Assembly (NCBI GenBank): GCA_900768845.1
Contig: CAAGEK010000012.1
Span: 62,001 to 126,000 of the forward strand
DNA from: Alphaproteobacteria bacterium
Lineage (GTDB): Bacteria; Pseudomonadota; Alphaproteobacteria; CAAGCB01; CAG-977
Direction of reading: 5' to 3'
Length of the DNA stretch: 64,000 nucleotides
In this document: positions 25,610-33,950 of the stretch, piece by piece
How the letters are laid out: each line of letters opens with the position of its first letter
How positions within the stretch are numbered: the stretch's first letter is position 1
Notes under the pieces: model-generated
The model's database searches: none
Seen by the model: the letters and a program-made list of their open reading frames with translations, nothing else
Told to the model about the DNA's origin: nothing
Position numbers and translations under genes: made by a program

Positions 25610-26944
25610 GTGACTAAAAAACTGTTTCTCAAGACCTTCGGCTGTCAAATGAACGTGTATGATTCGGCGCGGATGGCCGATATTTTGCGCGGTTTGGGAT
25701 TTGAACAAACCGACGCCCCCGAAGACGCCGACATCATCATTTTCAACACCTGCCACATTCGCGAAAAAGCGTCCGAAAAAATCTTTTCCGAACTGGGGCG
25801 GTTCAAACCGTTGAAAGAAGCTCGCCGCAAAGAAGGCGGGGATCTGATTATCGTCGTCGCCGGATGCGTCGTGCAGGCCGAAAGCGACGAATTCATAAAC
25901 CGCGCAAAATTCGTCGATATCGCCATGGGGCCGCAAACATACCATCGTTTGCCGGAAATGCTGAAAAAGCTTCAAGACGGGAACAAGCGTCTGCACATTA
26001 TCGATACGGATTTTCCCGCCGAACCCAAATTCGATTTCCTGCCCGCCGCAAAATCGACGGGCGTTTCGGCTTTTCTGGCGATTCAGGAAGGGTGCGACCG
26101 TTTTTGTTCGTATTGTGTCGTTCCCTATACCCGCGGAGCCGAATATTCCCGTGATGCCGCGGGAATCCTGAAAGAAGCCCGCGAATTGGCGGCGACGGGA
26201 ACGAAAGAGCTGATGCTGTTGGGGCAAAACGTCAATGCGTGGCACGGCGAAGGCTTGGACGGCAACGTTTGGGATTTAAGCCGTCTGGTCGCGAAAATCG
26301 CAGACATCGACGGTATCGAACGCATCCGTTATACGACCTCTTATCCTTCGGATTTCACGGACGATATGATCGCAATGCATCGGGACATCCCGAAAGTCAT
26401 GCCGTATCTGCATCTGCCCGTCCAATCGGGATCGAACCGGATTCTGAAAGCGATGAACCGCCGTTATACGCACGAACAATACGAAGACGTCATCGCCAAA
26501 CTGCGCGACGCCTGTCCGGACATCGCCCTGTCGTCGGACTTTATCACGGGATTTCCGGAAGAAACGGACGAAGATTTTGAAGACACGATGAAGCTGGTCG
26601 AACGCGTCAAATACGCCCAATCCTATTCGTTCAAATACAGCGCACGACCGGGGACGCCCGCCGCGGGAATGAAAAATCAGGTTGACGAAAAAATCAAAGG
26701 CGAACGGCTGGAACGTCTGCAAACGTTGCTGACAGAGCAACACGCGGCCTACAACGCGGCTTTCAAAGGAAAAGTCGTCGACGTTTTGCCGGAAAGTTCC
26801 GGACGCAAGGAAGGCACCCTTTTGGGACATTCGCCGCAAATGCAAAACGTCGTTTTCAAAGGCGACGAGTCCATGATCGGGCGCATCGTTCCCGTACGCA
26901 TTACAAAAACGACTGCGGCGGCATTGGAAGGCGAGGCCGTTTAA
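25610..26944 (+). CDS. miaB: tRNA-2-methylthio-N6-dimethylallyladenosine synthase
   Basis: Radical-SAM methylthiotransferase modifying A37 of tRNAs that read UNN codons. The 444 residues show the N-terminal cluster domain (TFGCQMN at about 9-15, FNTCHIRE, VAGCVVQ), the radical-SAM triad EGCDRFCSYCVVPYTRG, the central LLGQNVNAW and LPVQSGSN elements, and the C-terminal TRAM domain. The start is GTG at 25610. In many alphaproteobacteria phoH follows directly; here a gene on the minus strand is interposed. Confidence 0.95.
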   Translation: MTKKLFLKTFGCQMNVYDSARMADILRGLGFEQTDAPEDADIIIFNTCHIREKASEKIFSELGRFKPLKEARRKEGGDLIIVVAGCVVQAESDEFINRAKFVDIAMGPQTYHRLPEMLKKLQDGNKRLHIIDTDFPAEPKFDFLPAAKSTGVSAFLAIQEGCDRFCSYCVVPYTRGAEYSRDAAGILKEARELAATGTKELMLLGQNVNAWHGEGLDGNVWDLSRLVAKIADIDGIERIRYTTSYPSDFTDDMIAMHRDIPKVMPYLHLPVQSGSNRILKAMNRRYTHEQYEDVIAKLRDACPDIALSSDFITGFPEETDEDFEDTMKLVERVKYAQSYSFKYSARPGTPAAGMKNQVDEKIKGERLERLQTLLTEQHAAYNAAFKGKVVDVLPESSGRKEGTLLGHSPQMQNVVFKGDESMIGRIVPVRITKTTAAALEGEAV

Positions 26945-27731
26945 AAAAGCCCGCTTCAGGATGTCTTTGCCGTTTTTTCGCCGAAACCTTTTCAACCTGT
27001 TCACAGGGCGGGAAAAATTCCGGCGCGCAAGCATCACTTTTGGACAAACATCTTTTTTTCCGGCCGGTTTTATTCGACGGCGACAGAAGTGTAAGAGGAA
27101 AGATATTTTTCAAGGAAGCGGGATATACGGGGATACAAAGGGAGAAAACCGGCAAAAAATCTTAATTTTCGGGCGGCGTGATTGCCGCCTTTACATTCTT
27201 TCGGCGCGAGATGATTTTAACTTTTCCGTAAAAAACGCAGAATACTTTTAACTTCCCCTATTTTTTCAGGACTGATAACGATAAAAGTTGCGTTACTCTT
27301 TTAACGACATTCGCTTTTTCATCATATAAAAGGGTATGGATTTTGGCTTTTGGAGTTGTTCCAAGAGCGATTTTGTATAAATCGTTTCAACGGCGGCAAC
27401 AGCTTCGTCAACGAGCGGGTAAGAACTTTAAAAGTCATCCGTACCCGATACAAGCCGGTTAAAAAAACGCCGCTGCGAATCAAATGCGTTGTTTTGCTGA
27501 AACGAAAAACGTTTGCAAACCTTTTCCTTAAAACCGGTTTATGCGCGGACGCCCGCTCAAAACCCCGAGTACCGTTTCCGTCGGCCGAAGAAGGGATTGC
27601 CGAGTTTTCAGGCATTCCGGCCGGTGAATCGCGGACTGAATGTTTCAACGAAGCCGTAAAAAATCCCGACTGAATAAATAAAAGGATTCGGGCAATGTCA
27701 AAAAACAACGCGGCTAAAACAAGAACCCCTA
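26945..27731. other. Gap between miaB and the 3'-end duplication
   Basis: About 790 bases without a gene I can support. Frames of 100-150 codons exist on both strands near 27320-27780 but overlap each other, lack ribosome sites and show no domain. No RNA gene or clear terminator is visible. Confidence 0.4.
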
Positions 27732-28103
27732 AAGCAATGCACAGGCGACCGCCCGCCGGTGAACGGCACGAGCCCACCGACCGCTTCGCCCGCCGCGGAA
27801 AACAGCGTTTCCTTCATCGTGCGGAGATCAAACGGCCGGAACACCGGATCAAACGCCGCGTCCGCCCCGTTGCCCGAAAACCTTCGCGGAAACAGCCGCC
27901 GGTACGCGGCTTAAACACGAAAAACCGAAGCAATGCAGAAGCGACCGCCCGACGGTGAACGGCACGGAGCCCACCGACCGCCTCGCCCGCCGCGGAAAAC
28001 AGCGTTTCCTTCATCGTGCGGGAATCAACGGCCGGAACACCGGATCAAACGCCGCGTCCGCCCCGTTGCCCGAAAACCTTCGCGGAAACGGCCGCCGGTA
28101 CGC
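27732..28103. repeat. Tandem duplication of about 176 bp at the 3' end of the HExxH gene
   Basis: Copy A spans about 27732-27908 and copy B about 27928-28103, offset 195-196 bases and nearly identical (a few substitutions and a one-base indel). Copy B contains the last codons and stop of the minus-strand gene ending at 28045. Copy A repeats the same C-terminal coding segment (VPAAVSAKVFGQRGGRGV and stop) plus the downstream flank, detached from the gene. Confidence 0.85.
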
Positions 28104-29778
28104 TTTCCCGCGTTTTTGCAGAGTTCCGCGTACCCGCCTTTTCCTCGGACAAGCGGCCGTCTATGGTTTTCAACGTGTCATGCAAACCCCGCTTCGTCAT
28201 TCCCCGTTCAAATTCGGCGGCATACGTCCGCGCAATCAACGCCGCGTTGCGTGAACGCATCAGGCACGCGTTGACTTGCTTGGTTCTTGACAAACACTCT
28301 TGTGCATCAAACAGAATGTGCCGCGCTTTTTTCGGGTCTTCCAGATCGGCTTCAACTTCCCTTTTTTCCCGCCACGCGTCTTTGACAACGGCGACGGCGA
28401 ACGCCTTGTTCACTTCCGTCGCGGACAAAGACGAATCGTTTTGCCTGATTTCGGCGTACAGGGCTTGACACCGTTTCTTTTCGGCGGGGCTTAAAACAAA
28501 ATCCGTTTTCGCCTCAATCTTTTCCTTTCCCGCATTACGGCTTTGGGAAGAGAAATTTTCAGGCGCGAAAACCGTTTCGACCAACCGGTCTGCGGGAATC
28601 GACGGATTGAGCAGATGCGCCGCCCGAACAAAATCGTTCGCCAAAGCGTAAACGGCTCCCGTTTCGGGATGGTTTGCGCCGTTTTTGTACGCTTCTTGCA
28701 TTTTCAACGCCAGAGCTTCGGGGGAATCGCACGTTTCCGCCAAAGACCGGAAAGCGGTTTCGGTTTCTTTCGGATACGCCGTCCGCGCAACGATTTCCTT
28801 ATTTTTTTCCATTAATTCCGCATCGGACATTTTCGACGCTTCCGCCGCCAAATCCGCCGCGTTTTCAACCGTGTAAATCAACATCGCCGGCATGATGTAG
28901 CGGAAATTGCCGTTCAGAGTCGTTTCGCCTTTGCGCGCATCCTTGCGTATTGTTTCCAACGTCGACAAATTGTTGTACAGCCGTGCGTTCACATCGGGAA
29001 GAATCAAAGCGGGTTCCTGATATTCCTTTAACGTTTTCAAAAACCGGAACCCCTCGCACTTGCTTTCGTCATCCGTCCCCAAAGCGTGCGTCATTTCGTG
29101 CCACGCCCCTCCGTCGTGCGTCACGGGCATCAGCTTGTCTGCCAGCGGAAGAAGACGCTTTTTCGTTTCTTCGGGCATATTTTCCAAACGCGACTTGTAA
29201 AATCCGTACGGATTGGCGGATTTGTTTTCGACAACAATCAAATGATACGCCGCCATCGTATTCGTATTGTTCAAATCCAGAAAAGCGGGCAAAGCGCGGG
29301 TTTTCGTCACAGCCGCCAACGCCGCGGCCGCCTCGACTTCGGACACGCCTGACAAATCGTCTTTTCCCAGCAAACGCGCAATATCGCGCCGTCCCGCCTC
29401 CGTCCGGCAATCGGCCGCCAAATTCCCGCCGCCCGTCATTTCAGCGTAAAATCCGGACAGTCCGGCAAGCAACTTATCCGGATTTTCCGCCGGAACGAAC
29501 TTGTCATATTCAAGCCTCGCCTCGCGGGTCAGATCGCCGGCGACCTCTCCGATCAACCGCCCTTTCTCCTTGCTCTCGTCAAACGGCCGCCCCTGCGCTT
29601 CGGCTTTGGCGCGTGCGACATCCAACGATTCCTGTATCCCGTCGCTGTCCAACAGTTTTACGGTAAAATCGCCGCCGTAATCCTTTTCGGGAATCAAATC
29701 GATCGCATCCGTTCCGCCCCTCGGCGTCACCCGTTCCAGATACCGTTCCTGCCCCGACCTAAAATCCGCATACGTCAT
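28045..29778 (-). CDS. Putative HExxH metallopeptidase, unknown family
   Basis: A 577-residue protein with no family I recognise. Near the middle it has WHEMTHALGTDDESKCEG, an HExxH zinc-binding motif with acidic residues 9-14 positions on that could supply a third ligand. It has no signal peptide or membrane helix; the sequence is charged and mostly helical, with an arginine/glycine tail. The ATG at 29778 follows AAAAGGAG at suitable distance. The gene is inserted, opposite in direction, between miaB and phoH. Its 3' end is tandemly duplicated. A role as a secreted or regulatory protease is inference only. Confidence 0.65.
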   Translation of the reverse strand: MTYADFRSGQERYLERVTPRGGTDAIDLIPEKDYGGDFTVKLLDSDGIQESLDVARAKAEAQGRPFDESKEKGRLIGEVAGDLTREARLEYDKFVPAENPDKLLAGLSGFYAEMTGGGNLAADCRTEAGRRDIARLLGKDDLSGVSEVEAAAALAAVTKTRALPAFLDLNNTNTMAAYHLIVVENKSANPYGFYKSRLENMPEETKKRLLPLADKLMPVTHDGGAWHEMTHALGTDDESKCEGFRFLKTLKEYQEPALILPDVNARLYNNLSTLETIRKDARKGETTLNGNFRYIMPAMLIYTVENAADLAAEASKMSDAELMEKNKEIVARTAYPKETETAFRSLAETCDSPEALALKMQEAYKNGANHPETGAVYALANDFVRAAHLLNPSIPADRLVETVFAPENFSSQSRNAGKEKIEAKTDFVLSPAEKKRCQALYAEIRQNDSSLSATEVNKAFAVAVVKDAWREKREVEADLEDPKKARHILFDAQECLSRTKQVNACLMRSRNAALIARTYAAEFERGMTKRGLHDTLKTIDGRLSEEKAGTRNSAKTRESVPAAVSAKVFGQRGGRGV

Positions 29779-29928
29779 CCGCCCGCTCCTTTTCAATCAT
29801 TTGCGGATTATACGACTAAAGAGCTTTTTTGTCAATTTTTCCACGCGAAACAACGCCTTCCTCTTGCTTAACCCGTTAAAATTACGCATAATGTCAACAG
29901 GTACGGTTTGTTAAAGAAAGGACGTTTC

Positions 29929-30927
29929 GTGGCTGAAAACAAAGTATTGCAAAAAGTCAAGGAATACGCCGACAATCAGGTTTTAATGATTGCGCTGGGC
30001 GCACACAACGACAACATCAAACGCGTCCGTAAAAAACTGGACGTCGAAATCAAAACCAGAGGCAACCAAATCACAATTCAGGGAAACGCCGCCAACGTCG
30101 AAAGCGCGTTCAACGCCTTGGATCGCCTGTACGCCGTCGCCAAGAAAAACGGTGACGTGGACAATTCCGACATCGACAACATCCTGAATTTGGACAAGGA
30201 AGAAAAAATCATGGCTCAAGAAAAAGAACTTTCCGGCAACCGCGACGAAGACCTGACGTTAAAAACCAAAAAACGCCACATCCAACCGCGTTCCCAAACT
30301 CAGGCGGAATACATCCGCGCCATGCGCGATTATGAAATGGTTTTCGGGCTGGGGCCTGCGGGAACGGGCAAGACGTTTCTGGCCGTGGCAAAAGCCGTTT
30401 CCCTGATGATCGACGGCAAAATCGACAAGATCATTTTGTCCCGCCCCGCCGTTGAAGCCGGTGAAAACCTCGGTTTCCTGCCGGGGGATTTAAAAGAGAA
30501 AATCGATCCGTACCTGCGCCCGCTCTATGACGCTTTGTATGAAATGATGCCGCAAGACGTTGTGGATAAAAAACTGGAAACGGGGGAAATCGAAGTCGCT
30601 CCGTTGGCTTTCATGCGCGGGCGCACCCTGTCGAACGCCATGGTCATTTTGGACGAAGCCCAAAACACGACCCCGATGCAAATGAAAATGTTCCTGACCC
30701 GTTTGGGTGAAAATTCGCGCATGGTCATCAACGGCGACCTCAGCCAGACCGACCTGCCGCGGGGCGTACAATCCGGACTGGCGGACGCTTTGGACATTTT
30801 GGCGGACGTAAAGGAAATCGGCGTGGTGACGTTCTCCGAACGCGACGTCGTGCGTCACGGTTTGGTGTCGCGCATCGTCAAAGCTTATGACAAGCGTTAT
30901 GCCTCGCGCAAAGGGCTGGCCGGATAA
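29929..30927 (+). CDS. phoH: PhoH-family ATPase
   Basis: A 332-residue P-loop protein of the PhoH/YbeZ family. An N-terminal KH-like region (about 1-95) precedes the ATPase domain with Walker A GPAGTGKTFLA, RPAVEAGENLGFLPG, Walker B VILDEAQNTT and the sensor NGDLSQTDLP. YbeZ works with the endoribonuclease YbeY in ribosome and RNA maintenance, and ybeY follows five bases after the stop. The start is GTG at 29929 with AAAGGA upstream. Confidence 0.92.
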   Translation: MAENKVLQKVKEYADNQVLMIALGAHNDNIKRVRKKLDVEIKTRGNQITIQGNAANVESAFNALDRLYAVAKKNGDVDNSDIDNILNLDKEEKIMAQEKELSGNRDEDLTLKTKKRHIQPRSQTQAEYIRAMRDYEMVFGLGPAGTGKTFLAVAKAVSLMIDGKIDKIILSRPAVEAGENLGFLPGDLKEKIDPYLRPLYDALYEMMPQDVVDKKLETGEIEVAPLAFMRGRTLSNAMVILDEAQNTTPMQMKMFLTRLGENSRMVINGDLSQTDLPRGVQSGLADALDILADVKEIGVVTFSERDVVRHGLVSRIVKAYDKRYASRKGLAG

Positions 30928-30932
30928 CGCCG

Positions 30933-31433
30933 ATGTCTTTGAATGTTGAAATCCGCATTGAAAACGGCGGTTGGACGGCGGAAGGGTTCGACGCACGGGA
31001 AACGGTAAGCCGCGCCGCCCGATCCGCGTGGGAAAAGGGATGCACCGGCGATTTCGCCCTGCCCGTCACCGACGTTGAAATCAGCGTCCTGTTGACCGAC
31101 GACGCGACCGTCCGCACGCTGAACAAAACCTACAGAAACGTTGACAAGCCGACGAACGTCCTTTCTTTTGCCAGTTTGGACGACGAAGACGAAATCATCG
31201 AAGATCCGTTTCTGGCCGGCGACGTCATCATCGCCTTTGAAACGACAAAACGGGAAGCTGAAGAGGGCGGAAAAACCTTCGCCGACCATTTGTATCATCT
31301 GACGGTTCACGGCGTTTTGCATTTGCTGGGCTATGACCACATTGACGAAGCGGACGCACGGGAAATGGAAAGTCTGGAAACGTCGATTCTGGCACAGGCC
31401 GGAATCAAAGATCCCTATGAAAGCGACGAATGA
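30933..31433 (+). CDS. ybeY: Endoribonuclease YbeY (rRNA maturation factor)
   Basis: A 166-residue metalloprotein needed for 16S rRNA 3'-end processing and ribosome quality control. The catalytic zinc motif HGVLHLLGYDH (H...H.....H) is intact, and RNVDKPTNVLSF is the other family signature. It follows phoH closely and is probably co-transcribed with it. Confidence 0.95.
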   Translation: MSLNVEIRIENGGWTAEGFDARETVSRAARSAWEKGCTGDFALPVTDVEISVLLTDDATVRTLNKTYRNVDKPTNVLSFASLDDEDEIIEDPFLAGDVIIAFETTKREAEEGGKTFADHLYHLTVHGVLHLLGYDHIDEADAREMESLETSILAQAGIKDPYESDE

Positions 31434-31478
31434 CGAAACGGTGCAAACGGACGGTGTAAATATGTTCAGGAAAAGTGA

Positions 31479-33095
31479 ATGTCTGAAATCTCCGAATTAT
31501 TCATAAAAAAGCGGCCGTTTTTCTTAGCGTTTTACGCTTTGCTGTGCGGTGCGGCGACGGTTCTTGCTTTGCCGCCCCGCAATGTCGCTTTCGTTTGGTT
31601 TTTATTGTTCACTTTCGGATTTGGCCTGTTGCCCGTTCTTGACCGTGCAAAATCGGCCAAACAGGCTTTCGCGTACGGCTACGCTTTCGGGTTCGGCTTT
31701 TTTTCCGTCGGTTTGGCGTGGGTGTCGAACGCTTTGCTGACCGAAGGCATGGGGTTTGAAGCTTTGGCCTTTCTGCCGCCGGTCGGTTTCGGAATTTGGG
31801 GCGGCTTTTTTCCCGCCTTCGCCTGCCTGATCGCATATCATGCCCGCGAAGGATGGCCGCGCTTGTTCGCCTTTGCCGCCGCATGGTGCGTTTCGGAATG
31901 GGTGCGCTCGTGGCTGTTCACGGGATTCCCGTGGAATATGATCGCCACCGTTTGGTCTTCGGCTCCCGTCATGCTTCAAACCGCGTCGTGGTGGGGCGCA
32001 TACGGGTTAGGCATGATTACCGTTTTCATTGCTTCTCTTCCTTCTTTACTGACCCGAAAAAATCTGCCGTGTAAAGGGTGGGCGTCTTGGGAGCCGGGGG
32101 CTTATTCCCGAACGAACGCGATTTTAGTCGTCCTGTTATGCGCCTCACTGTGGGGATACGGGACGTTCCGCCTGAATGGAGCCCCCTTGACATCGGACAC
32201 GATACGGGGCGTCCGGTTGCGGTTGGTTCAGCCGAACATTCCGCAAGGGCAAAAATGGAACAAGGCGCAGGCCGAAGATATGCTGATGAAGCACGTTCAT
32301 CTGAGCCGTGAAAAGGGCGCGGAAAATCTGACTCACGTCATTTGGCCGGAAACGGCGACCCAGTTTTTTCTGGAACAGGACGAATTCGCCCGCGCAATGG
32401 CGATAAACGCCCTGAAACCGGGGGCGATTCTGATTACCGGAGCGTTGCGCATAGAAAAATTCCCCGATTCCCCCGATAAAAACTTTCCCTTGAAAATGTT
32501 TAACGGCGTTTTGGCTTTTGACGATGCGGGGTATCTGTTGGGAAAATATGACAAATCCCATTTGGTGCCTTTCGGCGAATACGCGCCGTTGCGTTCCGTT
32601 TTCCCGTTCATGAGGAAATTCACGCCGGGGGCTTTTGATTTTACCGAAGGCAAGGGCGTTGAAACGCTTGATATCAAGCGCACCCTTCCCGTCGGAATGT
32701 TGGTATGTTACGAAGTCATCTTTCCCGCCGAAGTCGTCGATAAAAATCACAGACCGTATTGGCTGTTAAACGTGACGAACGACGGCTGGTACGGTATCAG
32801 CGCGGGGCCGTATCAGCATTTCGCCGCCGCAAGGATGCGCGCCGTCGAAGAAGGCATCCCTCTTGTCCGCGTTGCAAACACGGGCATCAGCGGCGTCATT
32901 GACGCCTTCGGGCGCGTCACGGCTTCCCTGCCTTTGGGACAGCGAGGCTATTTGGATTCAGGTCTGCCGCGCCGCACCGAAAAGCCGACGCTTTACGGGC
33001 GTTACGGCAATGCCATACCTCTGGGATTGGCTGTTTTGACATTGATTGCGGTTTTTTATCCCCGCCGCAAAAAACATAAGGAAGCGGATTTATGA
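31479..33095 (+). CDS. lnt: Apolipoprotein N-acyltransferase
   Basis: Inner-membrane enzyme adding the third acyl chain to lipoproteins. The 538-residue protein has several N-terminal membrane segments, a nitrilase-type periplasmic domain with the catalytic triad Glu (WPETATQFF), Lys (YDKSHLVPFGEY) and Cys (LVCYEVIFP), and a last membrane helix before a basic tail. AGGA precedes the ATG. In many alphaproteobacteria a CorC/TlyC-type gene lies between ybeY and lnt; it is absent here. The stop overlaps the start of a small lipoprotein gene. Confidence 0.95.
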   Translation: MSEISELFIKKRPFFLAFYALLCGAATVLALPPRNVAFVWFLLFTFGFGLLPVLDRAKSAKQAFAYGYAFGFGFFSVGLAWVSNALLTEGMGFEALAFLPPVGFGIWGGFFPAFACLIAYHAREGWPRLFAFAAAWCVSEWVRSWLFTGFPWNMIATVWSSAPVMLQTASWWGAYGLGMITVFIASLPSLLTRKNLPCKGWASWEPGAYSRTNAILVVLLCASLWGYGTFRLNGAPLTSDTIRGVRLRLVQPNIPQGQKWNKAQAEDMLMKHVHLSREKGAENLTHVIWPETATQFFLEQDEFARAMAINALKPGAILITGALRIEKFPDSPDKNFPLKMFNGVLAFDDAGYLLGKYDKSHLVPFGEYAPLRSVFPFMRKFTPGAFDFTEGKGVETLDIKRTLPVGMLVCYEVIFPAEVVDKNHRPYWLLNVTNDGWYGISAGPYQHFAAARMRAVEEGIPLVRVANTGISGVIDAFGRVTASLPLGQRGYLDSGLPRRTEKPTLYGRYGNAIPLGLAVLTLIAVFYPRRKKHKEADL

Positions 33096-33241
33096 AGATA
33101 CGTTTTTTACTTTTAGCCGTCGCGCTGTTTTGTTTAGCCGCCTGCAGAAACGGTTACCATTCCAGCACTTACGATGTGTCCGACACATACGGGGATATGT
33201 TTGAAGGCCGGTTACAACCCTATGATATGCGTGCGAACTGA
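33092..33241 (+). CDS. Small lipoprotein coupled to lnt
   Basis: A 49-residue product starting ATG AAG ATA at 33092, overlapping the lnt stop by 4 bp (ATGA), which indicates translational coupling. The N-terminus is a compact lipoprotein signal (MKIRFLLLAVALFCLAAC) with the lipobox LAAC at residues 15-18. The mature part is only about 32 residues, rich in Tyr, Asp and Ser (NGYHSSTYDVSDTYGDMF), with no known domain. It would itself be a substrate of Lnt. Confidence 0.75.
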   Translation: MKIRFLLLAVALFCLAACRNGYHSSTYDVSDTYGDMFEGRLQPYDMRAN

Positions 33242-33274
33242 AGCGATTCGCCTGTTCATATCGTACTTGTTTCA

Positions 33275-33317
33275 TAAAAAAGACACCCTCCGACGGAAGG
33301 TTTTGCCCCTTCGGGGC
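33275..33317 (-). terminator. Possible minus-strand terminator next to repeat copy 2
   Basis: Read on the minus strand, a GCCCC/GGGGC hairpin (33317-33305) is followed by CCTTCCGTCGGAGGG (33300-33286) and then TGTCTTTTTT. It could end transcripts coming from the small-gene repeat. The second palindrome has a very small loop, so folding is uncertain. Confidence 0.35.
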
Positions 33318-33437
33318 TAAATCCGGCCGTTCACGAATGGCCGTGAAAAGATATTCCGGCAAATGCAATCCGGTGATGAAAGTTCCGCCTTTATCCGCCC
33401 TTTCGCCCGACCGGATGCAACAGATACCCTCCTGCTC

Positions 33438-33862
33438 GGCGGGAGGTTCTTCACACGACGGGGAGTCTCACGCTACCGGTTACGCTTACGGCTACAACGC
33501 TCCGGCAGGTGCATTTTGTTACTTGCCGCCCGCAAACGGATCGGACAGCTCTGGTGCCAGTCGGACTGACAAACCGTCTTCTTTCAGCGATTCTGTATAT
33601 TCTGCAATCTTACAGGCGTTCTTTTTCGCGGATAGTCCCCCTTGCTCTAGAACTCTCTGTTGTTCCAACGCTCGTAAAGCATCAAACCGCTTTTCCATTT
33701 CAGAAAACCTGCAAAGCTCGACACACTCATTTTCGGCGGTATCTCCGCCGGCATACTTCCGCTTTTATCATTGTCATCCCTTTCCAACCGCGTGCCTGTA
33801 GCGTTTCTCTCCATAGAATATTTTACGGCGATATTTGCAACTGACAAATCGCACTTTGAGTT
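33438..33862 (-). repeat. Dispersed repeat, copy 2 (about 425 bp)
   Basis: Aligns to 9281-9720 in the same orientation, 24 kb away, covering the small gene and flanks on both sides. The strongest blocks are around CGTTTCTCTCCAT, the stop-proximal PFAGGK codons and the segment GCTCCGGCAGGTGCATTTT after the stop (plus strand). It lies between the lnt-coupled lipoprotein and the PTS block, where I see no other gene. Confidence 0.75.
33519..33814 (-). pseudogene. Frameshifted small gene of the 'MERNAT...PFAGGK' family, copy 2
   Basis: ATG GAG AGA AAC GCT starts the minus-strand frame at 33814 (MERNATGTRLERDDNDKSGS, then MPAEIPPKMSVSSFAGF). A net two-base shift separates it from the second half. 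That half is open from an internal ATG at 33698 (MEKRFDALRALEQQRVLEQ) to TAA at 33519 (ending LSDPFAGGK), a 59-codon frame that could still be translated. The join suggests an ancestral protein of about 98 residues with a central glutamine/leucine coiled coil. No domain is known to me. Confidence 0.6.
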
Positions 33863-33903
33863 TATCCAATCTTTCCCGCCCCCCTTGCGTGGGGTTTTCG
33901 GGA

Positions 33904-33930
33904 ATAAAAAAGCCTCCGGAAACCGGAGGC
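33904..33930 (-). terminator. Intrinsic terminator of the PTS operon
   Basis: Perfect 8-bp stem GCCTCCGG/CCGGAGGC (33912-33919, 33923-33930) with a three-base loop, followed on the minus strand by TTTTTTATT, about 20 bases after the EI stop codon. Confidence 0.9.
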
Positions 33931-33950
33931 TTTCTCCTGCATCGAACGAA

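Noticed and set aside
27322..27777. Overlapping 107- and 151-codon frames on opposite strands
   Set aside because: No ribosome sites or domains; both run into or abut the duplicated segment.
26945..28044. Search for a tRNA or other RNA gene in the larger gaps
   Set aside because: No T-loop/CCA-like pattern or paired cloverleaf arms were found in this or the other gaps over 300 bases.
33090..33368. Minus-strand frame beginning MHLPE, like the short peptide after the repeat's stop codon
   Set aside because: It runs antisense through the lnt-coupled lipoprotein and a likely terminator; the shared five residues look like chance.
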